From Bufo bufo (lineage: Eukaryota > Chordata > Amphibia > Anura > Bufonidae), in contig NC_053390.1 of NCBI RefSeq assembly GCF_905171765.1, positions 217,571,927 to 217,635,926 on the forward strand: a stretch of 64,000 nt of DNA, written 5' to 3'. Numbering within the stretch: the first letter of the stretch is position 1; the number at the start of each line of letters is the position of its first letter. Below, piece after piece: positions 22,060-32,839 of the stretch. The notes below the pieces were generated by a model. It made no database searches, was not told where the DNA came from, and saw nothing but the letters and a program-made list of their open reading frames with translations. A program made the translations under genes and the position numbers.

Positions 22060-24175
22060 TTTGGTATCGCCGCGTCCGTAACGACCTGATCTATAAAACG
22101 GTCATGTTACTTTACCCGAACGGTGAACACCATAAAAATAAAAAATAAAAAACTATGATGAAATTGAAATTTTGCCCACCTTACTTCCCAAAAAAGGTAA
22201 TAAAAGTGATCAAAAAAGTCGCATGTACGCCAAAATTGTAACAATCAAACCGTCATCTCATCCCGCAAAAATCATACCCTACCCAAGATAATCGCCCAAA
22301 AACTGAAAAAACTATGGCTCTTAGACTATGGAGACACTAAAACATCATTTTTTTTGTTTCAAAAATGAAATCATTGTGTAAAACTTACATAAATAAAAAA
22401 AAAGTATACATATTAGGTATCGCCGCGTCCGTATCGCCAGGCTCTATAAAAATATCACATGATCTAACCCCTCAGATGACCACCGTAAAAAAATAAAAAT
22501 AAAAACGGTGTAAAAAAAGCCATTTTTTGTCATCTTACGTCACAAAAAGTGTAATAGCAAGCAATCAAAAAGTCATATGCACCCCAAAATAGATGCCAAT
22601 CAAACCGTCATCTCATCCCGCAAAAAATGAGACCCTACTTAAGATAATAGCCTAAAAACTGAAAAAACTATGGCTCTTAGACTATGGAGACACTAAAACA
22701 TTTTTTTGGTTTTAAAAATGAAATCATTGTGTAAAACTTACATAAATAAAAAAAATTGTATACATATTAGGTATCGCCGCGTCCGTGACAACCTGCTCTA
22801 TAAAATTACCACATGATCTAACCTGTCAGATGAATGTTGTAAATAACAAAAAAAAAAACGGTGCCAAAAAAGCTATTTCTTGTTACCTTGCCGCACAAAA
22901 AGTGTAATATAGAGCAACCAAAAATCATATGTACCCTAAACTAGTACCAACAAAACTGCCACCCTATCCCGTAGTTTCTAAAATGGGGTCACTTTTTTAG
23001 AGTTTCTACTCTAGGGGTGCATCAGGGGGGCTTCAAATGGGACATGGTGTAAAAAAAAAACAGTCCAGCAAAACCTGCCTTCCAAAAACCATATGGTGTT
23101 CCTTTCCTTCTGCGCCCTGCCGTGTGCCCGTACAGCGGTTTACGACCACATATGGGGTGTTTCTGTAAACTACAGAATTAGGGCCATAAATAATGAGTTT
23201 TGTTTGGCTGTTAACCCTTGCTTTGTAACTGGAAAAAAAATATTAAAATGGAAAATCTGCCAAAAAAGTGAAATTTTGAAATTGTATCTCTATTTTCCAT
23301 TAAATCTTGTGCAACACCTAAAGGGTTAACGAAGTTTGTAAAATCTGTTTTGAATACCTTGAGGGGTGTAGTTTCTTAGATGGGGTCACTTTTATGGAGT
23401 TTATAATCTAGGGGTGCATCAGGGGGGCTTCAAATGGGACATGGTGCCAAAAAAACAGTCCAGCAAAATCAGCCCTCCAAAAACCAAACGGCGCACCTTT
23501 CACTCTACGCCCCGCTGTGTGCCCGTACAGTAGTTTACGGCCACATATTGGGTGTTTCTGTAAACAGCAGAGTCAGGGCAATAAAGATACAGTCTTGTTT
23601 GGCTGTTAACCCTTGCTTTGTTAGTGGAAAAAATGGGTTAAAATGGAAAATTAGGCAACAAAATGAAATTCTCAAATTTCATCGCCATTTGCCAATAACT
23701 CTTGTGCAACACCTAAAGGGTTAACGACGTATGTAAAATCAGTTTTGAATACCTCGAGGGGTGTAGTTTCTTAGATGGGGTCACTTTTAGGGAGTTTCTC
23801 CTCTAGGGGTGCATCAGGGGGGCTTCAAATGGGACATGGTGTAAATAAACCAGTCCATAAAAATCAGCCTTCCAAAAACCATACGGCGCACCTTTCCCTC
23901 TACGCCCCGCTGTGTGGCCGTACAGTAGTTTACGGCCACATATTGGGTGTTTCTGTAAACGGCAGAGTCAGGGCAATAAAGATACAGTCTTGTTTGGCTG
24001 TTAACCCTTGGTTTGTTAGTGGAAAAAATGGGTTAAAATGAAAAATTAGACAAAAAAATGAAATTCTCAAATTTGCTCCCCATTTGCCAATAACTCTTGT
24101 GCAACACCTAAAGGGTTAACAACGTATGCAAAATCAGTTTTGAATACCTTGAGGGGTGTAGTTTCTTAGATGGGG
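22060..24175 (+). repeat. Two adjacent tandem arrays inside the large element
   Basis: Three units of about 350 bp (22060-22975) contain TTAGGTATCGCCGCG and GTCATCTCATCCCGCAAAAA. Three units of about 395 bp (22976-24175) contain GTTTCTGTAAAC and TTTGGCTGTTAACCC. Copy 1 at 2650-5500 has two of each, so unit number varies between copies. Confidence 0.7.
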
Positions 24176-24673
24176 TCATTTTTGGGTGGTTTCTATAATG
24201 TAAGCCTCGCAAAGTGACTTGAGACCTGAACTGGTCCCTAAAAATTGAGTTTTTGTAAATTTCTGAAAAATTTCAAGATTTGCTTCTAAACTTCTAAGCC
24301 TTATAACATCCCCAAAACATAAAATATCATTCCCAAAACAATTCACACATGAAGTAGACATATGGGGAATGTAAAGTCATCACAATTTTTGGGGGTATTA
24401 CTATGTATTACAGAAGTAGAGAAACTGAAACTTTGAAATTTGCTAAATTTTTCCAAATTTTTGTTAAATTAGGTATTTTTTGGTGCAAAAAAAAATAATT
24501 TTTTGACTTCATTTTACCAGTGTCATGAAGTACAATATGTGACGAAAAAACAATCTCAGAACGGCCTGGATAAGTCAAAGCGTTTTAAAGTTATCAGCAC
24601 TTAAAGGGACTCTGGTCAGATTTGCAAAAAATGGCCTGGTCCTAAGGTGTAAAAAGGCTGTGTCCTTAAGGGG

Positions 24674-25121
24674 TTAAAGAGTAACTAAACTTTTTCTTCC
24701 CCCTCAGATAGACTGTGTAAGTGCATACTTATAACTGACTAATATACTTTACTCACCGGTTCCATTATTTTCCCTGCGTACATTCTGCACAAAGATTATC
24801 TGTTGTAGCCCCTATACTTGTCATCCACTGCGTGTTGCCATGTTGACCGCTGCGGTCACATGGTATACCTACGCTGTTTAAACGGCATCTGTAGCTGTAA
24901 AAGAGTTCTGTATTGTGTGCCAATCAAAACAGCGCAGGTATACCATGTGACCGTGAGTACGAGCGCTCCAGGCTAGAGCCGCACTGGTTTAAAAATTGTC
25001 TACAGATGATTTTGGGACAGAATGTATGCAGAGAAAAGAGCGGAACCGGTGAATGAAGTATATTAGAAAGTTATAACTATGCAGTGACACAGGGGGGAAA
25101 AAAAGTTTCGTTACCCTTTAA
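24674..25121. mobile_element. T2/Kolobok-like MITE, TTAAAGAGTAACT family
   Basis: It starts TTAAAGAGTAACTAAACTTT and ends AAGTTTCGTTACCCTTTAA. The arms share ATACCATGTGACC and its inverse. Its TTAA (24674-24677) is also the right target site of the large element. Confidence 0.7.
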
Positions 25122-25215
25122 GGCTTGATAATACCTGTTGTTCCTCTGGATTCAAGTTTTTGTGAATGTGGACAGTGCCTAGACGATACTGATCTGGATG
25201 GATATTGATGACTAA

Positions 25216-25635
25216 GGCTACTTTCACACTGGCGTTTTGAATTCTTTTTGTGAGATCCGTTTCAGGGATCTCACAAACGGTTCAAAACGGATCAGTTTAG
25301 CCCCAATGCCTACTGAATGGATAAGGATCCGTTCAGAATGCATCAGTTTGGCTCTGTTCCGCCTCCATTCCGCTCTGGATGCGGACACCAAAACGCTGCG
25401 GAGCCGATGCGGAGCCAAACGGATGGTGCACAATATGGTGCAATTGAAAACAGATCCGTCCCCCATTGACTTTCAATGTAAGTCAGGACGGATCCGTTTT
25501 GACTTAGACTTTTTTTTAAAAGAATAATGCAAACGGATCCGTTCTGAATGGATACAAGCGTTTGCATTATAGGTGCAGATCCGTCTGTGCAGATAACCAG
25601 ACGGATCCGCACCTAACGCAGGTGTGAAAGTAGCC
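25216..25635. mobile_element. GGCTAC hairpin (Harbinger-like)
   Basis: Ends GGCTACTTTCACACTGGCG and GTGTGAAAGTAGCC are inverted, with TAA on the left. The interior is built of GGATCCGT blocks. The TTA at 25636-25638 directly adjoins the next hairpin. Confidence 0.75.
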
Positions 25636-25638
25636 TTA

Positions 25639-25931
25639 GGCTCTATTCACACGTCCGCAATTCCGTTCCACATTTTGCGGAACAGAATTGCGGACTCATT
25701 CATTTCACATCGTGCGGCACGGATCCGGAAATGCGGACCCACACTTCCGGGTCCGCAATTCCGATCCCGAAAAAAAATAGAACATGTCCTATGTCCAATT
25801 GCGTACAAGAATAGGCATTTTCTATTAAGTGACGGCGATATGTGGTCCGCAAAATGAAAATGCGGAATGCACATTGCCGGTGTCTGTGTTTTGCGGATTC
25901 GCAAAACACACACGGATGTGTGAATGGACCC
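25639..25931. mobile_element. GGCTCTATTCACACG hairpin (Harbinger-like)
   Basis: Starts GGCTCTATTCACACGTCCG and ends GTGTGAATGGACCC, with TTA on the left and TAA on the right. It abuts the previous hairpin through one shared TTA. Confidence 0.7.
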
Positions 25932-26118
25932 TAATTCTCAGGTTAGGTCATCATTATCAGATCAGCGAGTGGCGATCTCCCAGCAACCCCGCTGATCAGC
26001 TGTTTGAAGAGGTGGCGGCACTTAAAGCAGCTCCGGTCTCTTCACAGCTCACCAAGCACAGCACCGTCCATTGTACAGCAGCTGTGCTTGACATTGCAGC
26101 TCAGCTCCATTCACCTAA

Positions 26119-26555
26119 GGCCTCATGCACACGACCGTTGTGTTCCGTGTCCGTTGTTTCGTTTTCCGTGATTTTCTGCGGACACATTGACTTTCAATGG
26201 GTCCGTTGAAAACTCGGCTAATGCACCGTTTGCCATCCGCGTCCGTGATCCGTGGTTCCAGTCCGTCAAAAAAATATGACCTGTCCTATTTTTTGGGCGG
26301 ATAACGGTTCGCGGACCCATTCAAGTCAATGGGTCCACGAAAAAACGCGGAGGCACACAAGATTGTCATCCGCGTCCGTTTTTTTCCTATCATTTGCAAA
26401 GCAAACTTGACTTAGACTTTTTTTCACTTTCCCTCATGTTTGGTGATCCTCCAAAAATAAAGGAAGACACAAGGAAACAAAAACGGAAACGGATCACGGA
26501 ACAACGGAACCCCATTTTGCGGAACGGAACACAACAACGGTCGTGTGCATGAGGC
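26119..26555. mobile_element. GGCCTCATGCACACGACCG hairpin with TAA duplication
   Basis: The termini are inverted copies and TAA is directly repeated at 26116-26118 and 26556-26558. The interior contains CCATTGACTTTCAATGGGTCC-like and TCAAGTCAATGGGTCC blocks typical of this set. Confidence 0.8.
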
Positions 26556-26740
26556 CTAAATGGGATTGCGCCTAGGCCATGTGACCGATGTACAGCATCC
26601 TCACAGAGCACTACGGCCTCTTCCAACAGCTGATCGGCGGGGGTCATGAGAGAATGTTTAGTCCTTAAAGGGGTTGTCCCTCCAATCAGCTGTTTGAAGA
26701 GCAGGCGGCACTCCATGCGAGCTCCGTTTCCTCTTCATTA

Positions 26741-26934
26741 TGCCTCATTCACACGTCAGTGTTCGGTCAGTGATTTCCATCAGTGATTTTGAGCCAAAAT
26801 CAGGTGCGGCTCTAAACACAGAAGAGGTGCAGATCTTTCCCTTATACCTTATGTCTGTGGAGGCTCCAATCCTGGATTTGGCTCACAATCACTGATGAAA
26901 ATCACTGACCAAACACTGAGGTGTGAATGAGGCT
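26741..26934. mobile_element. Short GCCTCATTCACACG hairpin
   Basis: The ends GCCTCATTCACACGTCAGTG and CACTGAGGTGTGAATGAGGC are inverted, and TTA lies on both sides (26738-26740, 26935-26937). The arms also share GTCAGTGATTTCCATCAGTG and its inverse. Confidence 0.7.
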
Positions 26935-27042
26935 TTACACTGCACTTTCGTCTCAGAAGCCCAGTGTACATACGGGTACTCGCTTCATTCACTTCATTCC
27001 GCTGCTGCAAGAGAGCTGACGCCTAGTGTAATGAACAGGAAG

Positions 27043-27470
27043 TCCCCTTTCACATGAGCAAGTTTTCCGCGTGGGTTCAATGCGTGACGTGAATGCATAG
27101 CACTCGCACTGAATCCTGACCCATTCATTTCAATGGGTCTGTGCACATGAGCGTTTTTTCATGTATCAGTTCTGCGTTGCGTAAAAATCGCAGCATGTTC
27201 TATATTCTGTGCGTTTTTCACGCAGCCCTGGCCCCATAGAAGTGAATGGGGCTTCAGTGAAAAACTCATTGCATTCGCAAGCACGTGATGCAATGCGTTT
27301 TTCACTGATGGTTGCTAAGAGATGTTGTTTGTAAACCTTCAGTTTTTTATCACGCGCGTGAAAAACTCATCAAAATGCATTTTTGACTACCGCGGAAAAA
27401 ACTGAACGCAATCGCAGACAAAACTGACTGAACTTGCTTGCAATCCGTATCGTTCGTGTGAAAGGGGCCG
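27043..27470. mobile_element. CCCCTTTCACATGAG hairpin (Harbinger-like)
   Basis: Ends CCCCTTTCACATGAGC and GTGTGAAAGGGGCC are inverted. The interior CACGCAGCCCTGGCCCC and GAATGGGGCTTCAGTG blocks match the copies at 50444-51331 and 61738-62144. Confidence 0.6.
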
Positions 27471-27699
27471 AACAGTGCTCGCATGAAACATCGTCTCCTC
27501 TTCAAACAGCTGATCAGCGGGCCCAAACTGATCAGATATTGATCACCTATCCTGACGATAGGTTATCAATATATATGGCAGGACAACCCCTTTAACACTA
27601 TATATACTGATATTATATCTACAGATGTCTTACTATTTCAGATGATCTATCCTTTTGAAAACAATGTTATTGTTCTGGTGACTCTGGATTCCTATATAA

Positions 27700-27870
27700 G
27701 GCCCCATTCACATGACGTATCTGTTTTCCATGATCAGCACGTCCCATCCTCTGTTAGTAATGCCTATTCTTGTCTGCACACGGACAAGAATAGGACATCT
27801 TCTATTTTTTTCCTTGAAATGAGCGGGTCTGCATCCGATCCCCATTTTATACTGTCGTGTGAATGGGGCC
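27700..27870. mobile_element. GGCCCCATTCACATGACG hairpin (171 bp)
   Basis: Inverted ends GGCCCCATTCACATG and GTGTGAATGGGGCC, flanked by TAA and TCA. The internal AAGAATAGGACAT block recurs in several hairpins of this set. 27871-28290 holds nothing else recognisable. Confidence 0.65.
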
Positions 27871-28290
27871 TCAGTTATACTGATGTAATTTGCCCTATTT
27901 TGTACTCTGTACTTGGGATATTGAAGAATCTCCTGTGATCGGCTTTTCCGCCTCGCTGTATATACCTCCACTTATATGTACTGTTTATTCTTTTTTTTAA
28001 CAAAAGTCATTGTTTGACCGTCACACATGATTTTTCCTTCTAAATTGCAATATATATGTCAAGCTCTATATAATCTTCAGAGAACTGCGGTTTGCTTTGC
28101 TATGTCGATGGGTAATAATACTGGAAGCATCCACCTATAGTGCCACAGAACCTAATACACATGTAAAAGGTACTTTTGAGAAAAGCAGGGGATAGATCAT
28201 TTTGAATCTACATCTGGAAGCGTCTATCAGCACTGGTGAAAAAGTTGTCAGAAAACAGATTCTACACCAGTGTCACTATTATCTGCCCGA

Positions 28291-28551
28291 AGTATGCCCT
28301 AAAACAAAATGGCCGCCGCGGCTTCCGTCAGCTTGGCGTAAACAGCGCGGCTTCTCGTACTGCCAGGTCTACACTACGCTTCCATTGCCCGGATGTGAGC
28401 GTGTCCCAGCTGGGCCGCCGTAGAGCCGTTACGTGGCACTAGCTGCTAGCTCCCCGGCTGTCTACAGCGGTGACGCCTCTTTCACAACGAGGCCCAGACT
28501 CCGCAGCAAGGTTCCCGGCCTGTGCTCGCTCGGCCCCCGCCTCTGGTAGAC
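28291..28551 (+). promoter_or_regulatory. TMED2 promoter and 5' UTR, CpG-rich
   Basis: The GC and CpG content rises sharply here against AT-rich flanks, as expected for the CpG island of a housekeeping gene. Candidate sites are AAAATGGCCGCC near 28307-28318 (YY1-like, partial match) and TTACGTGGCA at 28429-28438, an ACGT core resembling XBP1/ATF6 UPRE sites. No TATA box is seen. The transcription start cannot be fixed from sequence. Confidence 0.6.
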
Positions 28552-28731
28552 ATGTTCACGGTATCAGAACTCGTAGCCCTGCTCGCCTTCTTCTCCGCCA
28601 CGGCCTCGGGTTACTTTGTAAGCATCGACGCTCACGCGGAAGAATGCTACTACGAGCATGTCACGTCCGGGACCAAGATGGGCCTGATCTTTGAAGTGGC
28701 GGAGGGGGGGTTCCTGGACATCGACGTGGAG
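28552..28731 (+). CDS. TMED2: TMED2 coding exon 1 (p24 cargo receptor)
   Basis: This exon encodes residues 1-60 of transmembrane emp24 domain protein 2, a type I membrane cargo receptor that cycles between ER and Golgi in COPII and COPI vesicles and forms oligomers with other p24 proteins. Residues 1-20 are a hydrophobic signal peptide ([20 protein letters not shown]), more diverged than the rest. The GOLD domain starts about residue 28 (HAEEC), with Cys32, the partner of Cys93 in the conserved disulphide. The exon ends after GACGTGGAG at a consensus donor GTGAGT, phase 0. The start is the only in-frame ATG before the signal peptide. Joined with the other three exons it gives 201 codons plus stop, the length of the vertebrate protein. 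Confidence 0.97.
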
Positions 28732-28966
28732 GTGAGTATGGAGGGCTTCCCTTCCAAATCCCGGGCATAGCCGGCAGTGAGGGCTACCGTGCCCGGGCCA
28801 CTAGATGGCGCCGGGTTTGTGAGCCCCAGCTGCCGGTACACAGCACGCCTAGCTGCAGAGGTGGCCAAGTGACCTGCAGTGCTGGCTGTGGGACATCTCC
28901 GGCCAGTCATGGCTGCATTCTAATGAGAATGTTTAAATGGAAACTAAAAAAAAACAAACAGTGGGC

Positions 28967-29472
28967 GCTCTCTATTGTCATTATTGATAAGAATCCCTGG
29001 ATCTGCACCCCCGCTCTCTATTGTCATTATTGATAAGAATCCCTGGATCTGCACCCGCGCTCTCTATTGTCATTATTGATAAGAATCCCTGGATCTGCAC
29101 CCGCGCTCTCTATTGTCATTATTGATAAGAATCCCTGGATCTGCACCCGCGCTCTCTATTGTCATTATTGATAAGAATCCCTGGATCTGCACCCCTGCTC
29201 TCTATTGTCATTATTGATAAGAATCCCTGGATCTGCACCCGCGCTCTCTATTGTCATTATTGATAAGAATCCCTGGATCTGCACCCGCGCTCTCTATTGT
29301 CATTATTGATAAGAATCCCTGGATCTGCACCCGCGCTCTCTATTGTCATTATTGATACGAATCCCTGGATCTGCACCCGCGCTCTCTATTGTCATTATTG
29401 ATACGAATCCCTGGATCTGCACCCGCGCTCTCTATTGTCATTATTGATAAGAATCCATGGATCTGCACCCAC
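28967..29472 (+). repeat. Minisatellite, 11 x 46 bp
   Basis: Exactly 11 head-to-tail units of 46 bp start with GCTCTCTATTGTCATTATTG. Units differ at very few places: the end CGC/CCC/CCT, GATAAG against GATACG in units 9 and 10, and CCATGG in unit 11. The homogeneity implies recent expansion or gene conversion. It lies 235 bp after exon 1. Confidence 0.95.
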
Positions 29473-30152
29473 GCTATTTGTCGTACTTGACAGTCGCAGC
29501 CCTAAAGAGTGGTGACTTGTGTGCAGGCAGCTGTCACTCACCGGCCGCACCTGCTCAAGTGATTGTGGGCGACGTTGATTAAAGTTGCACTGTACTTTAA
29601 GTCAACTTTAACTATGTAATAGGGACACATCAAGAGTTTAGATCAGTGGGGGTCTGAGCGCTGAGACCCCCACTGATCTCTCGAAGGAGGGGAGAGAAGA
29701 GCTCATCTCCTCGCTGCAGGACAGGTGAGATGGACTCAGTAGAAAGCCGTCGGGCCCCTCTTGTGCAGCAAGGAGAGAGTGTGCGCTTCTATCCCCTCGT
29801 TCTAGAGAGGGGTGAGGGTGTCAGACACATGAATAGTTTACTGAAAGTACGGTGACACTTAAGGCCAATGTCATGCGCGTGTTCAGTCTAGGAAGCACGC
29901 TTTGTGTGATGGCTTCATTTCCCAGACAGAACATTGCTCCTCTAACCTGAACTTAAGGTGGATTTAGACAGGCTGACTGAGCGGCCGATTGTTGAGAAGG
30001 AAGCGTTCCTTCCTGACAGTCAGCTGCTCATCCAATTAAGAAGACTGCTGCATTTACATCCAGCGATTTCCTTCACTGTATGAGGATGAGGCATCACTAT
30101 AGCGATCATGGCTTCTGAGCAGCAGATCGCTGTTTAGACCACCGAGCGACTG

Positions 30153-31055
30153 GATCACCCTTGGTGGTGCCTGCATGAGCGGCGGGGATCACCCTTGGTG
30201 GTGCCTGCATGAGCGGCGGGGATCACCCTTGGTGGTGCCAGCATGAGCGGCAGGGATCACCCTTGGTGGTGCCTGCATGAGCGGCGGGGATCACCCTTGG
30301 TGGTGCCTGCATGAGCGGCGGGGATCACCCTTGGTGGTGCCTGCATGAGCGGCGGGGATCACCCTTGGTGGTGCCTGCATGAGCGGCGGGGATCACCCTT
30401 GGTGGTGCCTGCATGAGCGGCGGGGATCACCCTTGGTGGTGCCTGCATGAGCGGCGGGGATCACCCTTGGTGGTGCCTGCATGAGCGGCGGGGATCACCC
30501 TTGGTGGTGCCAGCATGAGCGGCGGGGATCACCCTTGGTGGTGCCAGCATGAGCGGCGGGGATCACCCTTGGTGGTGCCAGCATGAGCGGCGGGGATCAC
30601 CCTTGGTGGTGCCAGCATGAGCGGCGGGGATCACCCTTGGTGGTGCCTGCATGAGCGGCGGGGATCACCCTTGGTGGTGCCTGCATGAGCGGCGGGGATC
30701 ACCCTTGGTGGTGCCTGCATGAGCGGCGGGGATCACCCTTGGTGGTGCCTGCATGAGCGGCGGGGATCACCCTTGGTGGTGCCTGCATGAGCGGCGGGGA
30801 TCACCCTTGGTGGTGCCTGCATGAGCGGCGGGGATCACCCTTGGTGGTGCCTGCATGAGCGGCGGGGATCACCCTTGGTGGTGCCTGCATGAGCGGCGGG
30901 GATCACCCTTGGTGGTGCCTGCATGAGCTGCGGGGATCACCCTTGGTGGTGCCTGCATGAGCGGCGGGGATCACCCTTGGTGGTGCCTGCATGAGCGGCG
31001 GGGATCACCCTTGGTGGTGCCTGCATGAGCGGCGGGGATCACCCTTGGTGCCTGC
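30153..31055 (+). repeat. Minisatellite, 26 x 34 bp plus partial unit
   Basis: Twenty-six complete units of 34 bp start GATCACCCTTGGTGGTGCC (30153-31036), followed by a partial unit to 31055. The main variants are CCTGCATG against CCAGCATG (unit 3 and a block of consecutive units about 30500-30640) and single changes such as GGCAGG and GAGCTG. The clustering of the CCAGC form shows block-wise amplification. The unit probably arose within an older hairpin whose text flanks it. Confidence 0.95.
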
Positions 31056-31304
31056 AACTTGTTGATCGGGTGATCAGCGGCACAATTAGACGGCTAGAAG
31101 ATGATCGGGAACAACTGTTCGCAGGAAGGGTCGTTCTCAATAATCTGGACGATTTGGTGCGTTTATCTGCACCTTTATACCATCATTATGGCTTATGATA
31201 CTGTCAGTTCCTGCAATAAACGGAATGTAAACGGGGGAAAAAACGTTTGTGTACAGGAGGCCTGAGTCTCCTGGTCCGGACACCCTCGTGTGAAATTAGC
31301 CTTA

Positions 31305-31603
31305 GGGGTCATTCACACGACCGTATGTATTTTGCTGTCCGCACAAAATACCGTTGACATCCGTGTGCATTCCGTATTTTGCGGAACGGAACAGCTGGCC
31401 CCTAATAGAACAGTACTATCCTTCTCTGTAATGCGGACAATAATAGGACATGTTCTATTTTTTTGCGGAATGGAAATACGGACATACGGAAAGCACACGG
31501 AGTAACTTAATTTTTTTTGCAGACCCATTGAAATGAATGGCTCCGCATACGGTCCGCAAAAGGAACGGACACGGAAAGAAAATACATTAGTGTGCATGAG
31601 CCC
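31305..31603. mobile_element. GGGGTCATTCACACGACCG hairpin with TTA duplication
   Basis: Inverted ends GGGGTCATTCACACG and GTGTGCATGAGCCC are flanked by TTA on both sides (31302-31304, 31604-31606). Each TTA is shared with a further hairpin end: GTGTGAAATTAGCC before it and GGCTACGTACACACTGG after it. Confidence 0.75.
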
Positions 31604-31606
31604 TTA

Positions 31607-31800
31607 GGCTACGTACACACTGGTTTGCAAACCTATTTTCTACACAGATTTTCGTGCTTTCTGTGTGTCCGCAGGTCAATTTCTGCACATAAAATATACC
31701 GAACATGTATGTGAGATGCGTCCAGTCTAATTCACTTTGCTGGTACCGTAGTATGCTGCTGCTCTTTTTCCCCACACGAAAATTAGCTGGTAACCTGTGC
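31607..31800 (+). mobile_element. Left part of a GGCTACG hairpin
   Basis: It starts GGCTACGTACACACTGG immediately after the shared TTA. The inverse end is not found before unrelated sequence begins near 31800, so the copy is probably truncated. Confidence 0.45.
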
Positions 31801-32334
31801 AGGTAGGTGAGTGTTAGGATCAGCTGACCATGTCATGGTAGGTGTCGGAGGAAAGGATTGGGCATGATGGATGTGAACATAGGCTTGTCCAGCAGTGGCT
31901 TCTTCCCCTCTTTCCATTGAGATCATATGCGTGGTTGGCCATGTGTATTTCCTAGAAATATATGAGAAGACCGCATTGCTGGAGTAGGTGACCCCTGCAG
32001 TTTCCCCTTTGTTTAGGTGAACATTTTTGGCACATTTAACATGCCCCTTTACTTGCCATCTCCCACTTGATGTAAGATGTGGAGATGCAGTAGGGTACAG
32101 TTCCCATGGGTTTTGAAGTATTGCCTCTGCAGCTGTACTGCCCAGAGTGCTACCCGCATCTCGCCAAACCCAATGCAAATCTTAGGCCCCTGCTGATTTC
32201 TACAATGACAAGCTCTATAGTGAGCTCGTGCCCCTTTGACACTTTCAGGTACTGAAACTATGACATAGAAAAATCTAAGCAAAGATCCATTCAACTCAAA
32301 GGCAGGTTGCTTGAAGAGAACATTATGCCCCTAA

Positions 32335-32760
32335 GTCTACTGGCGTTTTGGCTTTCCGTTTGTAAGATCCGTTCAGGGCTCTCACAAACAGTCCAAAACG
32401 GATCAGTTTTGCCCTTAATGCATTCTGAATGGAAAAGGATCCGCTCAGGATGCATCAGTTTGCCTCCGGTCCGTCTCCATTCCGCTTTGGAGGCGGACAC
32501 CAAAACGCTGTTGTCCGTTTGACAAAACTGAGCCAAACGGATCCGTCCTGACACATAATGTAAGTCAATGGGGACAGATTCGTTTTCTATGACACAATCT
32601 GACACAATAGAAAACGGATCCGTCCTCTATTGACTTTTAATGGTGTTCAAGACCATGTTAAAGATAATACAAACGGATCCGTTCTGAACAGATGCAGACG
32701 GCTGCATTATCTGAACAGATCCATGACTGATCTGCACCAAACGCGAGTGTGAAAGTAGCC
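32335..32760. mobile_element. GGCTAC-family hairpin with damaged left tip
   Basis: The right end GCGAGTGTGAAAGTAGCC is intact. The left tip reads GTCTACTGGCG, lacking the TTTCACAC box. The interior GGATCCGT and TGCATCAGTTTG blocks match the copy at 25216-25635. Confidence 0.65.
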
Positions 32761-32839
32761 TTAGTTGCCATTATACTGGTTGGTGAAAGTATTTGACAGA
32801 TGCCCCGGTATATTCGCCCCATGCAGCATATAACAAAAC

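Larger units (their letters stand above)
21035..24677 (+). mobile_element. Large TTAA-bounded nonautonomous element, copy 2 (3.6 kb)
   Basis: The element starts TTAACCTCTTAAGGACACATG and ends TGTCCTTAAGGGGTTAA. The left 0.9 kb is GC-rich with many short palindromes (ACGTACCGGTACGT, CCGGTACG blocks). Next comes an array of three monomers of about 350 bp (marker TATCGCCGCGTCCGT near 22066, 22418, 22772) and then an array of three of about 395 bp (marker GGGGCTTCAAATGGGACATGG near 23028, 23426, 23818). No transposase is visible. The TTAA plus CCC/CCT start resembles piggyBac, but the class is inferred. The open frames at 23093-24041 are translations of successive monomers and not genes. Confidence 0.7.
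26665..27595. mobile_element. T2/Kolobok-like MITE carrying two Harbinger-like hairpins
   Basis: Its ends are TTAAAGGGGTTGTCC and GGACAACCCCTTTAA. The subterminal CAGCTGTTTGAAGAG and CTCTTCAAACAGCTGATC are inverted. Two hairpins sit inside, at 26741-26934 and about 27043-27470. Confidence 0.7.

Noticed and set aside
23093..24041. Three similar open frames (ALPCARTAVYDHIWGVSV type) that look like a gene family
   Set aside because: They are successive translations of tandem monomers in the TTAA-bounded element. The same frames occur inverted at 3208-3881.
28202..28423. 73-codon frame just upstream of TMED2
   Set aside because: It crosses from AT-rich sequence into the CpG-rich promoter, has no domain and is better explained as chance in GC-rich DNA.
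28967..31055. CRISPR-like array
   Set aside because: The repeats are direct head-to-tail units with no unique spacers. They are minisatellites in a vertebrate intron.
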